Shown here: in pieces, positions 11,304-21,495 of the stretch
How the letters are laid out: every line of letters begins with the position of its first letter
Position numbering within the stretch: position 1 is the first letter of the stretch
Source of the DNA: Leuctra nigra
Taxonomy: Eukaryota; Arthropoda; Insecta; Plecoptera; Leuctridae
DNA: 64,000 bases
Assembly (NCBI GenBank): GCA_934045905.1
Contig: OW203762.1
Location: 15,098,345-15,162,344, forward strand
Direction: 5' to 3'
The notes under the pieces: model-generated
Database searches by the model: none
Told to the model about the DNA's origin: nothing
What the model saw: only the letters and a program-made list of their open reading frames with translations
Program-made: the position numbers and the translations under genes

Positions 11304-11753
11304 TGGGATTGTTTGAACTAATTTGGAGCCAAAGCTTACTTAACTTATTTTAATCAATGCAAATTACAATAAACAACTAGGTGTACAATATTCTTTACTA
11401 GAAGTAGAAACTTAGGTATGGCAAGAGCAAATGCCTTAAAAAGTTAGGTTATACGGCATCTAAAACTATGCCAAGACAACAGGCAGAACTGTCATTACGT
11501 AAATAGATTACTAATGTAAGAGTGTATTATCACCACTGGCATATTATAAACAATCATTTCACATGTTTACTTACCATTCGAAATACAATAGACGAAATAC
11601 TAGGTACTTCTAACTCGGCGCAAGAAGTCACGACTTCCCAAAAGACAGAAACAGAAGGTAAACAAATCACAGCCCTCTGGAAATGGCACCTATTGCAATA
11701 TACGCAGTGAAATAAGGCGGTTTATTTGAAACTGTCACCAAACATGCGCAGTA

Positions 11754-12143
11754 TCAACTTATTTCAGAAATGTGAAAAACAATTGAGCATAACAGCGTAT
11801 GGATGTTAAGCAAGATAGGCCCTTTTGGCGTTCTACTTGCACAGAGCTTTGAGATAGGCCCTTCGCTATTAGTTTTACCAGAGATAGGCCCTTCTGGCAA
11901 ATCAATTATTAAGAAATTGACTTTTTCAAATTTTGAAATAGCTCTATTGGCCTCATTATTCACTTCAGAGATATGCCCTTCTGGCATATGATAAAGCATA
12001 TCACACATTACAGGAAAACACCAAAAAGTGATTTTTTTTTTTTCAATAGAGATAGGCCCTTTTGGCAAAACACCGACGATATTCTCATCCCACAATAGAA
12101 ATATTTCCACGTCTCTGTTCAGCAACATCTCAACTTTTAACAT
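11754..12143 (-). CDS. Possible upstream exon or ORF of the transposon with repeated PEGPIS-like peptides
   Basis: A 129-residue frame covers the right subterminal array. All five copies of the GATAGGCCC motif fall in the same frame, reading on the minus strand as LPKGPIS, MPEGHIS, LPEGPIS, NSEGPIS and TPKGPIL. Motif spacings are 39, 30, 87 and 81 bases, all multiples of three. This could be a first coding exon spliced to 11303, or chance in a binding-site array. No splice sites were confirmed, so confidence is low. Confidence 0.3.
   Translation of the reverse strand: MLKVEMLLNRDVEIFLLWDENIVGVLPKGPISIEKKKITFWCFPVMCDMLYHMPEGHISEVNNEANRAISKFEKVNFLIIDLPEGPISGKTNSEGPISKLCASRTPKGPILLNIHTLLCSIVFHISEIS
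11814..12066 (-). repeat. Right subterminal motif array
   Basis: GATAGGCCC-type motifs begin at 11814, 11853, 11883, 11970 (GATATGCCC variant) and 12051, the last being part of the 32 bp inverted repeat. The fullest copies read GATAGGCCCTTTTGGC. Such arrays inside transposon ends are usually transposase-binding sites. Confidence 0.75.
12050..12081 (-). repeat. Right inverted repeat of the transposon
   Basis: Exact reverse complement of 8057-8088. Confidence 0.95.
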
Positions 12144-13991
12144 TCTAAAATCTAATTCTCACGATACCTATCTCTATATTGTACGTCAGAAATGCGTTTT
12201 ACCTATGTCTCTTTAAATCGCAATCAAGATACACAAAATTTGAAGTTGATCAATCAAATGCCTTCATTAATAATTTTCAGCCAATCACAGGGTCTTGTTA
12301 AAAATAATCAATGTTAACGCTGACATTAGTATGTGTGCACAATTTCAGATCGATTGGTTGAACGGGGTCACCTGGGCAGTACAGGAAAAACACACGAGAA
12401 TGTGCCATCATAAGAGTACCGTAGTGATGCTTGCTTAATATTAATGTCACTTGCTTAAACCTGTCAAATAAATGTACTAGTTAGTGAAAGTAGGAGAAGC
12501 TTTAATTATTTAAATTGAATCTTCTATTCAAGTGACAGTTTTCTCAACAATAATCTCTCCTAACTGTTCGGAAATGCTTGGAAAACTTTTAAAATAACGC
12601 GATCTGTTGTTAGGTGTAGTTCTGACTCGAGTAGTACTTCCTGGGAAGTCAAGAGCGGGAAGAAGATAGGGAACAATAGTGTTCGAGTGGGATGGAAGAG
12701 AATAACAAGTCAAAAACTAAGTTTAGAGACTCGTGGAGCGAGAAATCCTCCGAACATTGAGTCGTAGAATATTTCGTGACGAGTTGATGGCGGTGATTTC
12801 ATTCACCTGGACTTTTGTCGCTGAAGAGAAGTTGGGAAACTTTCATTGAAATAGTCTCGGAATGAAGAGATTGTTTGGCCGAAATGATTAGCGGGGGATA
12901 TACTAATTTATATGGTATTGGAAACTCAGTTGGACAATAAAATCGCTAAAAACTAATAATTGAGAGGCCTAAACTCAGGCCTGATTTATATTTTTCGTAG
13001 ATAGCCTATATAGTTTCCTATCTACCAAAAATATAAGGAGGTTCCATCTGTTTGAAATTAAAGTTTAGACAACTTTGAAAGCTATGACTTCTCTGCGTGA
13101 GCAAATTAGCTGATTTATCGTCGAGTCCCCTCAATTGGTAATTAACTGCATGTTTTCATAGTGAGAATATTCAGAAGCTTGACTTTTTATTTGATCTGAG
13201 TGTTCCATAACAAATCACTAACTAAATCACAAACAAAACTCTTGATTAATGACTGGGAACCAAACAGCAAATCAATCCAACAAAAAAAAACGATTTCGTA
13301 TTTTTCATTCCGACCTTCCATCCGGACCTTGCAGCTATGTCCCGGCATTGCAGTGAATATTCATTACTCTAAGTGGGTCCTGTGTCGGAAGATTGGATTG
13401 TTTTTTGAGCCTCGCTCTGAGAGTCGCATGCAAATCAGTGGGATCCACGCAGAGTTTCCAGCGCCCACTCGAGGAAATAATATGAACCACTCATGCTGGA
13501 CCAGATCAGCGTGCACTTTCGTTCAGAACATACTCGACACGTTTCGCGAATACTCGCTCGAGTAGGAATACGAATATCATGCGAGAGTTTGACATTTGTA
13601 CTGGCCATGTGTGAGTTTGTTCAAAGTTCGTCTCCGATATTTTATACAAAGAAAAAAAAATACTTGCAATGCAAATATTCCATCATGAAGATAGCTCGCG
13701 TTCTGATATTTAAACTATTGTCTGCTTTTATTGATCCCTATATAACTAGTAGGGAGAAGAATATGTTGTTGTAACAAATACTCTTCAAATGGATAACAAA
13801 ATAAATTGTTTCAAACTCGAGTTTCAGCCATTTTAGATTAGAATATGGTGTGAGTAGCATTGTACGCAAATACATTTATCGATCGCCCAGTGATGACAAT
13901 GAAGTCATACAAACTGTTTAACTAAACAAACTGTTGATTGTTTTATTTGTGTCAAATACAAATGTACCTTAATATGCTTATACCTATCTGT
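12082..13991. other. Intergenic DNA, transposon flank
   Basis: Contains a diverged dispersed module near 12340-12440 (CAGATCGATTGGTTGAACGG, then AAGAGTACCGTAGTGATGC). No other structure or gene was recognised. Confidence 0.4.
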
Positions 13992-14234
13992 ACCTCAGAA
14001 ATAGAAGGTCGAATGCCCATTTTCTCGATTTTGCGTTGCACACTTTTAGGATCATGTACCTAATCAAGCTCTATCAATAGTCATTTAACTATAATGTCAA
14101 CAATACATGTTATATTAAAGTATTCTCTTAAACACAAACTCATATCACCATTATGGATGAAGGCAGAATTACTGTATTTTGAGCTCATCCTCAAGAATCA
14201 TTGAATTGCACTTCCGGCCTTCTACCTCTGAGGT
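13992..14234. mobile_element. MITE-like element with ACCTCAGA-type inverted ends, copy A
   Basis: The left end ACCTCAGAAATAGAAGGTCG is mirrored on the right by GCCTTCTACCTCTGAGGT. The interior (GTTGCACACTTTTAGGA, then CAAGCTCTATCAAT) reappears at 39410-39470 within copy B (38540-39593). The 243 bp length without an ORF fits a non-autonomous DNA element. I could not define a target duplication. Confidence 0.6.
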
Positions 14235-17074
14235 CGTAATAGGTTTGATGAATGAACGTCTGTATAAATTCTGATTAAGTGTAATAATATAAAGGTATAT
14301 TTTTCATCCCATTTAAAGGGCGTTTGCCAGAAAATCACTTTCATGGGATTAAGCTTCAAACACAAAAAGGGAAAGAAAGTTGTCAATAAAACAAGCTTGA
14401 TCAGAAAAGTTGATGGTAATGAAAATCCCCTCCAAACAGTCAGTCAAAAAGTGAAACGATATTTCAAACAAATCAACATTGAGAATGAAAGTACTGCGGT
14501 CGACTTGACAAGTCTTGTTAGCTCTCGACTTTCCAGAGCTCCGTCACCTCTAATCACGTGATCACGACCTGTGCCGTCAGTCCCAAGAGTCTGCTGTCCT
14601 CTCAGACAAGATTAACCAGCATATGTGCCGCTTGCAACACTGTATAGGCGCTCCAAGAGGCGGTCAGATTAAACAGGTAGAGGCGCCAGGTCCTTGGTGG
14701 AGGCGCCAGGTCACCTCTTGCGCGGCGACACCACCAGTTAAATTATAGTGTATGTACTTGGGCCTCTGAGAAACTTCACAAATTTGCACATATTTGGAAA
14801 AATACGAATTTTTAGAATACAGGTTTACCATGGTAACAAAATTGCACATGGACAACTGCACTTTTTGTTTGGAAAATCATCGAAATAAAGCAGTAAAACA
14901 TTCACGAACAACATTTAAAAATTAAATTATGAAATTCTTTTGAAATTCTGTATAGTCGCGAAGAAAATACTTTGAAGTTATATATCTTGATAATTGGTTC
15001 ATGTTGTCCACTTTTTCTTGCTAAATGCTTTACAATGTCTTTGCTAAAGGTAAGGGTACAGTACACACACATCTAATTGGGCTACTAGAATGATGCTAGA
15101 ATTATTCTTGTCCATCAACGCGTTACACAAAGCGTTTTCCTGGCTAAACTCAAATATTTCAGAAGGGTTGGTGTGGTTGAATGCTAATCTCTTTTTAATA
15201 TAATCCTCTTATTGTATTGACAACCATCGCATCAGAATTTAGCATAAAATTAAAGAGTTATATACCGTATCTTCGATTTGATCGTTACGTTTTGTGTGTT
15301 TTTTCCGTGATCAGCTCAGCTCGATGGAATTTGAATATCGGTCGTCATTTAAAAGTGATTAGACGAGATAATCCGCTGGCTCGACGTCGTGCGCATGCTC
15401 GAAGCGTGATGACGTCATCGATTAGCGTGAATAACGCGCATCTGATTGCGGGCAATTGCACGGCATAGAAACAAACTCATCGGATAGCTTCATTGAGGGA
15501 GCGGAGTGACGTCACCACGGTACTCTTATGGCACTTTCTCTGGGATTTCTTTTTGGTTTGTTTTTTTGATCTGGAATTTTCACACATTTATGTAATCTGA
15601 GCGGCCTCGTTCACAGTTTTAGAACGGGATCAAGTGATTGTGTTTGAATTTTAAACCTAAACTGTTGTCGGATTTTGTTTGCATCATTTTTGAAGAACCA
15701 TTGAAAAAATACTAGTTCAATAAGAATGCCAAATATTTTGGAGCAGTCTTGAAATGTGAACAATATTTTAACAATGAAAGCAATCAACAGGCAATTTTCG
15801 ACCAAAATGGCAATTACGAGGTTTTGCCACGTTCTGCCACAAAGTTTTGCCATAATCCATAATATGCCATAATATATATAAGAAAGGAAATGTATTTATT
15901 TTTCACATAAATAAATAAATGAGAATAGGTAAATTGAATCTTTCCACCCTCTAAGTAGGTGAACACTTTATAAGTTTTTCCGTGTGAACAAAGTTGTATT
16001 TTCCACTGGACATTCAATTGCACTTACCTGTTGCATAGTTAACAGCTTTATCTACAATGTCATCAATAAAAGAAAGTCACGAGAGTACGTGAAATGAACA
16101 CCAGTAAATAGAATACAATTATAACACTTCATCAATCCACAATTAATTCAAATTAAATTAAATAAACATATTTTGTAAAATAGATCAAATAAATGTAGTT
16201 ATTTGTAGGAACTCAAATCCTAACGAGGTATTAGTGTGCATAACACTACAGTTTGAAATCCGTTTGATTTAATTCACTCCGAACGTGTTTTACTTTTCCT
16301 CTGTGATACACTATTCCCCCTTCCAATGTTGCTCATATCAACATGCTCCTAAACGAGACTGAATTATGATAAACTATCACCAAAAGAGACAAAAGACGTA
16401 ACTCATTTGCAACAATGCCATTAGTTCCTCTTTACCATAATATTTACGTGCATTTGAACATTCACATGGCGCCCCAAACGTGGGGCTGCTTTGTTTATTT
16501 ACGATCTACCTTAATGGTCGCCCGTGTATACTTTTTCAACACACATGCAGACCACAGTGTATTTGACCTGTGTGTTAGAGGTATGCCCTAGTGGCATCAT
16601 GTTATCACTAGTCTACCCTCAGGGATGGCTTTGTCTAGTGTATTGTATCACCTCTACACTACGTGTTGGCTAGTGTATTGTTTCGTTTGATAACGTAGGG
16701 ATCAGATAACAGGTCGCAGTGTCAGAAGTGTGTTATTCAATGGTGAACTGTTACGCCGCAGAGATAAATAGAGTGAAGGATGTTTGGTGGGAAATGTAGT
16801 TAACGTATTATAGTTTTGCGCGTTGACAGGAAAAGAGTTTGATGAGATATGTCATGAAATTATGTGAAATTAGCTTACAAAGCGAATTTAATCAAAGCAC
16901 AAGCACAAAGCCCGTCTAAACTTATTGTTTAATCGGTATGTGTATATGATACCTTCCTATGATCTCTTTGATATGCTAATTGTAATGATTGAACAAAAAT
17001 AATGTACGTTTGTTCCCGGCTGTCTCATTCAAACATAAGTACCTTGATGACGGTATTTGCGGAATAGGTAGGTA
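14235..17074. other. Intergenic DNA with scattered repeat pieces
   Basis: A direct repeat (GGAGGCGCCAGGTC-like, twice) lies at about 14680-14715. A TCAACGCGTTACACAAAGCGTT copy is at about 15115-15137, and a GTCACCACGGTACTCTTATGGCAC module is near 15509. A 72-residue hydrophilic frame at 14343-14561 is not convincing as a gene. Confidence 0.4.
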
Positions 17075-17295
17075 GGGTCACATTCAAAAGAAGCCAGCAG
17101 TGTCCCTATTAGCTTGCATTGCAGGCAAGCCGCAGTACACAGATGACCTTATATTGGTCTACCCTCCTGCAATAGAGAGGGTCAGATCATGTCATATAAT
17201 AACATTATCTTTGCTGGAGGTTAGGCCACGCAACTGCCCTCTATGCAATTTGGGTTTGTTTGGAGTCTAGACTGCGAAATAATGAACTTGGCTGT
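17075..17295 (+). repeat. Dispersed repeat, copy 1 (inverted copy at 48955-49250)
   Basis: The run AAAAGAAGCCAG...CAGTACACAGATG...CTACCCTCCTGCA...CTCTATGCAATTTGGG matches the reverse complement of 48955-49250 in the same order, with substitutions and small indels. It has no ORF or promoter boxes that I can see. Confidence 0.7.
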
Positions 17296-17676
17296 ACCTT
17301 ATTGTATTTGAACGTATTTAAATTCCCTCTCAATGATTAAGAACATATTACCTGATGTGAATTAAGTAAGTACCCATATTAAACATAAAGTCGTCAGCTT
17401 GTAACGTTGTTAACTTCTATAATTAATCCATAATTTCATAATTATTTAATTATAGTAACTGATACCCAAGTATGTGAGCAGAACCAGATGCAATGTTATT
17501 TCAAATTATATATTTCAATTGTTTTTCTGCTGTTAATGACTTTTTGTGTGTTTTAGTTTGATTTCTAGGGCTGATGTTTTAAAGCTGTTAAATCCGTTGT
17601 TCATAATCTAACAGTTACTTATAGTGGCCGTTTTAGGAATTCCCCATTGATGATGATGGCACTTGTTTTTATTTAA
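17296..17676. other. Short AT-rich stretch
   Basis: Nothing recognised. Confidence 0.4.
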
Positions 17677-18546
17677 TTTTTTTTTTATTGATACACAATA
17701 TAATACATTTAAATTATAACAAAAACATAGAGAACACCACAAAGCCACGAGGGCTCATCTGTGGAACGCTAGATACCAAAACAAAATATAGTCACATCGT
17801 CAATGGTCTTGTGCACATAGCAATAACATAATATGAAAAACAATCAAGAAAATCGTACAATTAAACTTAATAAAATTAAAGTAAGAAAAATCCAACCGCG
17901 TGATTAACAGCGCAGAAATCACAAATTAACACATTTACATAAATAAGTTTGATACAAAATAACACAAAAAAGTACATAAAAAACTGCGTGAAAGGAGAAC
18001 CTTTCCAATTTATTCACCTAAAGCAATTTTACAATATATGAAACACGATTCCCTACATCAAGTTAAGTCTTCAAGATTTTCTAGAAGCCATTTTTTAACA
18101 CATAATTTGACTGATCTGTACTTATCAAGTGATGCAATGTTATTGGGTATTTGGTTAAAAATAAAAGGGATTAAATATCCAAGTGTCCTCTTTCCATTTT
18201 TGTTTCTGTATGCCGGAATAATAAATTTTTATTTATTTCTCAAGCGTGCATTCATAGTATCGTCCAAATGCCTATTTTTATAATCGTCAATATAATAATA
18301 TTTTAAGATTAGTCTATATAAAAATAACTCAGCAAGCGGCAACAAATGTAATTCTAAATATATTTCGTTAATAAGGTTATAATTTTTTAGGAGGTTGGGA
18401 GGTGCAATTGACTTTATAATTTTATCTTGTATTTTGGAAACCTTCTTAATAAAATACTCCGATGAACTACCCCAAGCCAACAGTCCATAGGACATAATTG
18501 ACTCAGCTAAAGCATGATAGAGAGTTTTCCTTAAGCCAAAGGGCAA
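17677..18546 (-). pseudogene. 5'-truncated non-LTR retrotransposon (LINE) 3' end
   Basis: The minus-strand frame 18546-18229 (105 residues) carries the region after the reverse-transcriptase core of a LINE polymerase, with the landmark Y-G-L-L-A-W-G and a following K-I-Q-D-K-I-I-K run. The same landmark occurs in the separate LINE piece at 46084-47024, though the two are only distantly alike. The frame is broken before the end. The poly-T at 17677-17686 is the poly-A tail read on this strand, so the 3' end is probably complete and the 5' part was lost by truncated reverse transcription. No target duplication was identified. Confidence 0.7.
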
Positions 18547-20157
18547 GTAATACCTACACCTACACTACCTACACTTTAAAGTATTGATTAACTAACAGTC
18601 TGTTAAAGTGGTAATTCCAGGTATGTCATTGGTTGTTGGTATGGCATTGGCAATATAGTTTAACAAACGAGACATACCTAAAGTTTCTACCAATAATGCT
18701 TTTCACTAGTACAATAATAATAAAACCAATCGTTTATGAAATGGCACTAAAGTTAAGTAAATTCGATCTAATCGTAAACCATTTATCAGCGAAATTCATT
18801 ACTTAACAGACTTCATTAAGTAGTCAAATTTGAATTATCTATCGCATAACCGAGTTTAAAGTCTGGATTTAATAGATAGTTATCTTTAAACGAAAATAAG
18901 AAAATCCTGCTTTCCCAGCCTCTCTTCCACTCCATTTAAACATTTATTACGAGTCATTGTTCTTACTTTCAATTCCCATAGCGCGTTACTACTTAGCTAA
19001 CTCAAGCGTGGCAATACTTGACAAAATATGTACAGTATGATAAGTTTAAATCCATTTCTTCAGGGGAAATGTAGAAGATTTATTCTACCGTTTTACTGCT
19101 TCTCATTATAAACTCGACTTAAATGGAACATAGTAGCTTAGTTAAGATTTTATTAATTTAAAATGTCATTATAGAGAGCGCAAGGATAAATATAGGCATT
19201 TATGAAACGAGAAAGTTTATTACCCACCATTATTCTATCCAGTAAAGCTCTGAGAATTATTCTATTTCGCAAAGTTTTGTCCACATAAATTCTGCTACCT
19301 CACAGGTAACGGAAACTCAAACAAACTTGTAAGCTCCGGAGGAAATTCTTTCTTTAATCTTGCATCAATAAATTATGTACACTATACTTGATTAAATAAA
19401 GCAAACATTTCGTACCGATTTTAGCATGGCTCTTTGCTTGAAGCTCGCTTTAGTTCATACAATTAGTTTTCGCACAAATTCCAATGTAAACATTTGTGTG
19501 GAGTAAAGTGCAAATAATGTTATTTACATATTTACGAATATGGACTTTTTGCACTCTTTTGCGCCCTATCACACTGTTTTACCTAATATCAACGGTTTCA
19601 ACGTCACTCTAAACTTCTCTCTTCAGTTGACCAAAATCGTTCGCATGTTTTTACTTTTAATCCATGTCATGTCAGTGTGACATTATTTTAAATAAGAGTC
19701 GTGTACTTTTTATGATTTTTTTTTAAATATGTGGAGAACAAATTTATATTTAACGATATATTATAATAAATATGTTAACGCAAATTTTTTGTTGTAAATA
19801 ATATCAGTGTTGACACATATTTCTCTGTTTATCAGAACTTCCTAATCCGAGCGGGTCAAGCCACCCCACAAATCTAAATATTCATATACAAAACTACAGA
19901 AATCTCTCAACTTGTGGTATGTATAAGTTCACCAACTCAGCGGTGAGTGGCGCCCAACGCAGCACCACTTTCATTCATTGAACCCCTCATTAGCCACGCC
20001 CCCTAACAGTACGTCATTACGACGTAAGCACGCCAAATATTAGCTACAAAGCTTTCAAGCACTTTACTCCGTATCCCGGCATTTTCATGTGGACCTTTTA
20101 ACCATCGTAACACGCAATCCCAAGCGTAAAAGCGCTTCAACTTCGAAGCTCGGAAAA
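18547..20157. other. Intergenic AT-rich DNA
   Basis: No gene recognised. The 19940-20100 part is less AT-rich but contains no open frame of note. Confidence 0.4.
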
Positions 20158-21492
20158 TCTAGTGGAGCGGTCGCTCCACCCAGCCAAGTCGTACCGTACA
20201 CTCACACTCACTCAACATACCGTATATGCATAATAAACTGAGGAGCAGACCAACCACTTTTACTGTAAGCAACAACACGGCATTTTCGGCCTACTGGATC
20301 TTAAAATTAGAAAATCTCACATTGTTGCGATATATCTTAATTTCGAGCTATGGCCCACCCCACTACATATACCAAATTAGGGAACAATATGTTATGCCGT
20401 TTGCGAGCTAGAGGGCCGTGAAAAACGTGAAATTACACCCCTTTTAAAACCTATCTTGATCTGATGATGATGATGATGATATCAGGAAACACCGCAATCA
20501 CCGCCACAGCCTAAACGGCTGAGCCGATCGATCTGAAATTTTCACCACATGTGCACTTTTGGCGTCTGAGGTGCCTTTTTATAAAACCAACAGGAAGCCG
20601 CCATTTTGAAACCGGAAGTGACGTATTATCTCGAAAACAGCTAGACCGTTAGGAATTAAACCAGCGCCAAATGATTCAGACGGTCATCTTTATGGAATAT
20701 CAATAGTTAAAGTAGAGATGTACTATTACCGAAACCGGAAATGACGTCATGAAAATGAAGAACTAGATTTAAATGACCTCTTACTACAATAACTACATAT
20801 TCAGAAGGCTTATAATGATACATAACATTTATAGAAATAAATTCTATGTGGCAGTAATTTTAGTCGCCATTTTGAAAACCGGAAGTGATACCATATCTCG
20901 AAAACGGCTGGACTGATTGTAACGAAGCTTGCGCAATTCTTCATGGAATATCACTTTAAGCTTAGGTATATTGAGCACCAAACACAATTTTTCGTATTAA
21001 CCAATTCGGAAATGGCGTATTTTTTAAAAGTAATTGGTCATTGTTGCTCCGATGTGTGTTACAAGTTGTGTAAATAAACTAAAAAAATAAGTGATATCCC
21101 CATAAAAAACACTCCGTGTAAAAATACCCGCCAAGTCTCTTCAACTATAAAAAAATAGAAGAAATCTAAAAATTCAACACTGAAAAGAAGTGATATCAAA
21201 AAATGAGCCAAGTCAAAACTTAATTTTAAAAACCAAAATATACTTGGCGCATCGTTTTTAAGGGCATTATAGGTATATTATATATATTTAGGTACATTTA
21301 ATTTTTGGCATATGCTTCTATACTATTTATATACACGATGCGCCAAGTATATTTTGGTTTTTAAAATTAAGTTTTGACTTGGCTCATTTTTTGATATCAC
21401 TTCTTTTCAGTGTTGAATTTTTAGATTTCTTCTATTTTTTTATAGTTGAAGAGACTTGGCGGGTATTTTTACACGGAGTGTTTTTTATGGGG
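20158..21492 (+). mobile_element. Element E1: Helitron-like, TC-start, terminal palindrome
   Basis: Starts TCTAGTGGAGCGG after a flanking A and contains the 5' palindrome GTGGAGCG-GT-CGCTCCAC. A GATGAT microsatellite lies near 20464-20480. Several diverged cassettes follow with ACCGGAAGTGACGT and a GATCGATCTGAAATTT block. The copy ends in a 160 bp-armed palindrome and ATGGGG. It is nearly identical to E2 in opposite orientation. Boundaries follow from E6, where the insertion point is fixed by an interrupted ORF. It is non-autonomous: no helicase or transposase is encoded. The 3' base could be 21492 or 21493. Confidence 0.8.
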
Positions 21493-21495
21493 ATA
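21095..21495. repeat. Terminal palindrome of E1
   Basis: Arms 21095-21254 and 21336-21495 (coordinates sum to 42590) flank an 81 nt loop. GCCAAGT occurs at 21130 and 21207, and the arm closes at the loop with CTTGGCGCATCG. Confidence 0.95.

Larger units (their letters stand above)
8057..12081 (-). mobile_element. DNA transposon with long inverted repeats, subterminal motif arrays and DDE-type ORF
   Basis: The first 32 bases after the gap (8057-8088) are the exact reverse complement of 12050-12081. Between them lies one intact long ORF on the minus strand (8604-11303) with an apparent DDE catalytic triad. Copies of a motif close to GATAGGCCCTTTTGGC cluster at both sides (8241-8316 and 11814-12066) and look like subterminal transposase-binding repeats. 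The true termini may lie further out: on the left they are lost in the gap, and on the right I cannot define an end after 12081. The superfamily is not established; a KDZ-like or DUF7869-carrying element is a guess. Confidence 0.8.

Noticed and set aside
20158..21492. E elements as ordinary MITEs or foldback transposons
   Set aside because: Ends are not inverted repeats of each other, there is no target duplication in E5 or E6, and the palindrome is at one end only.
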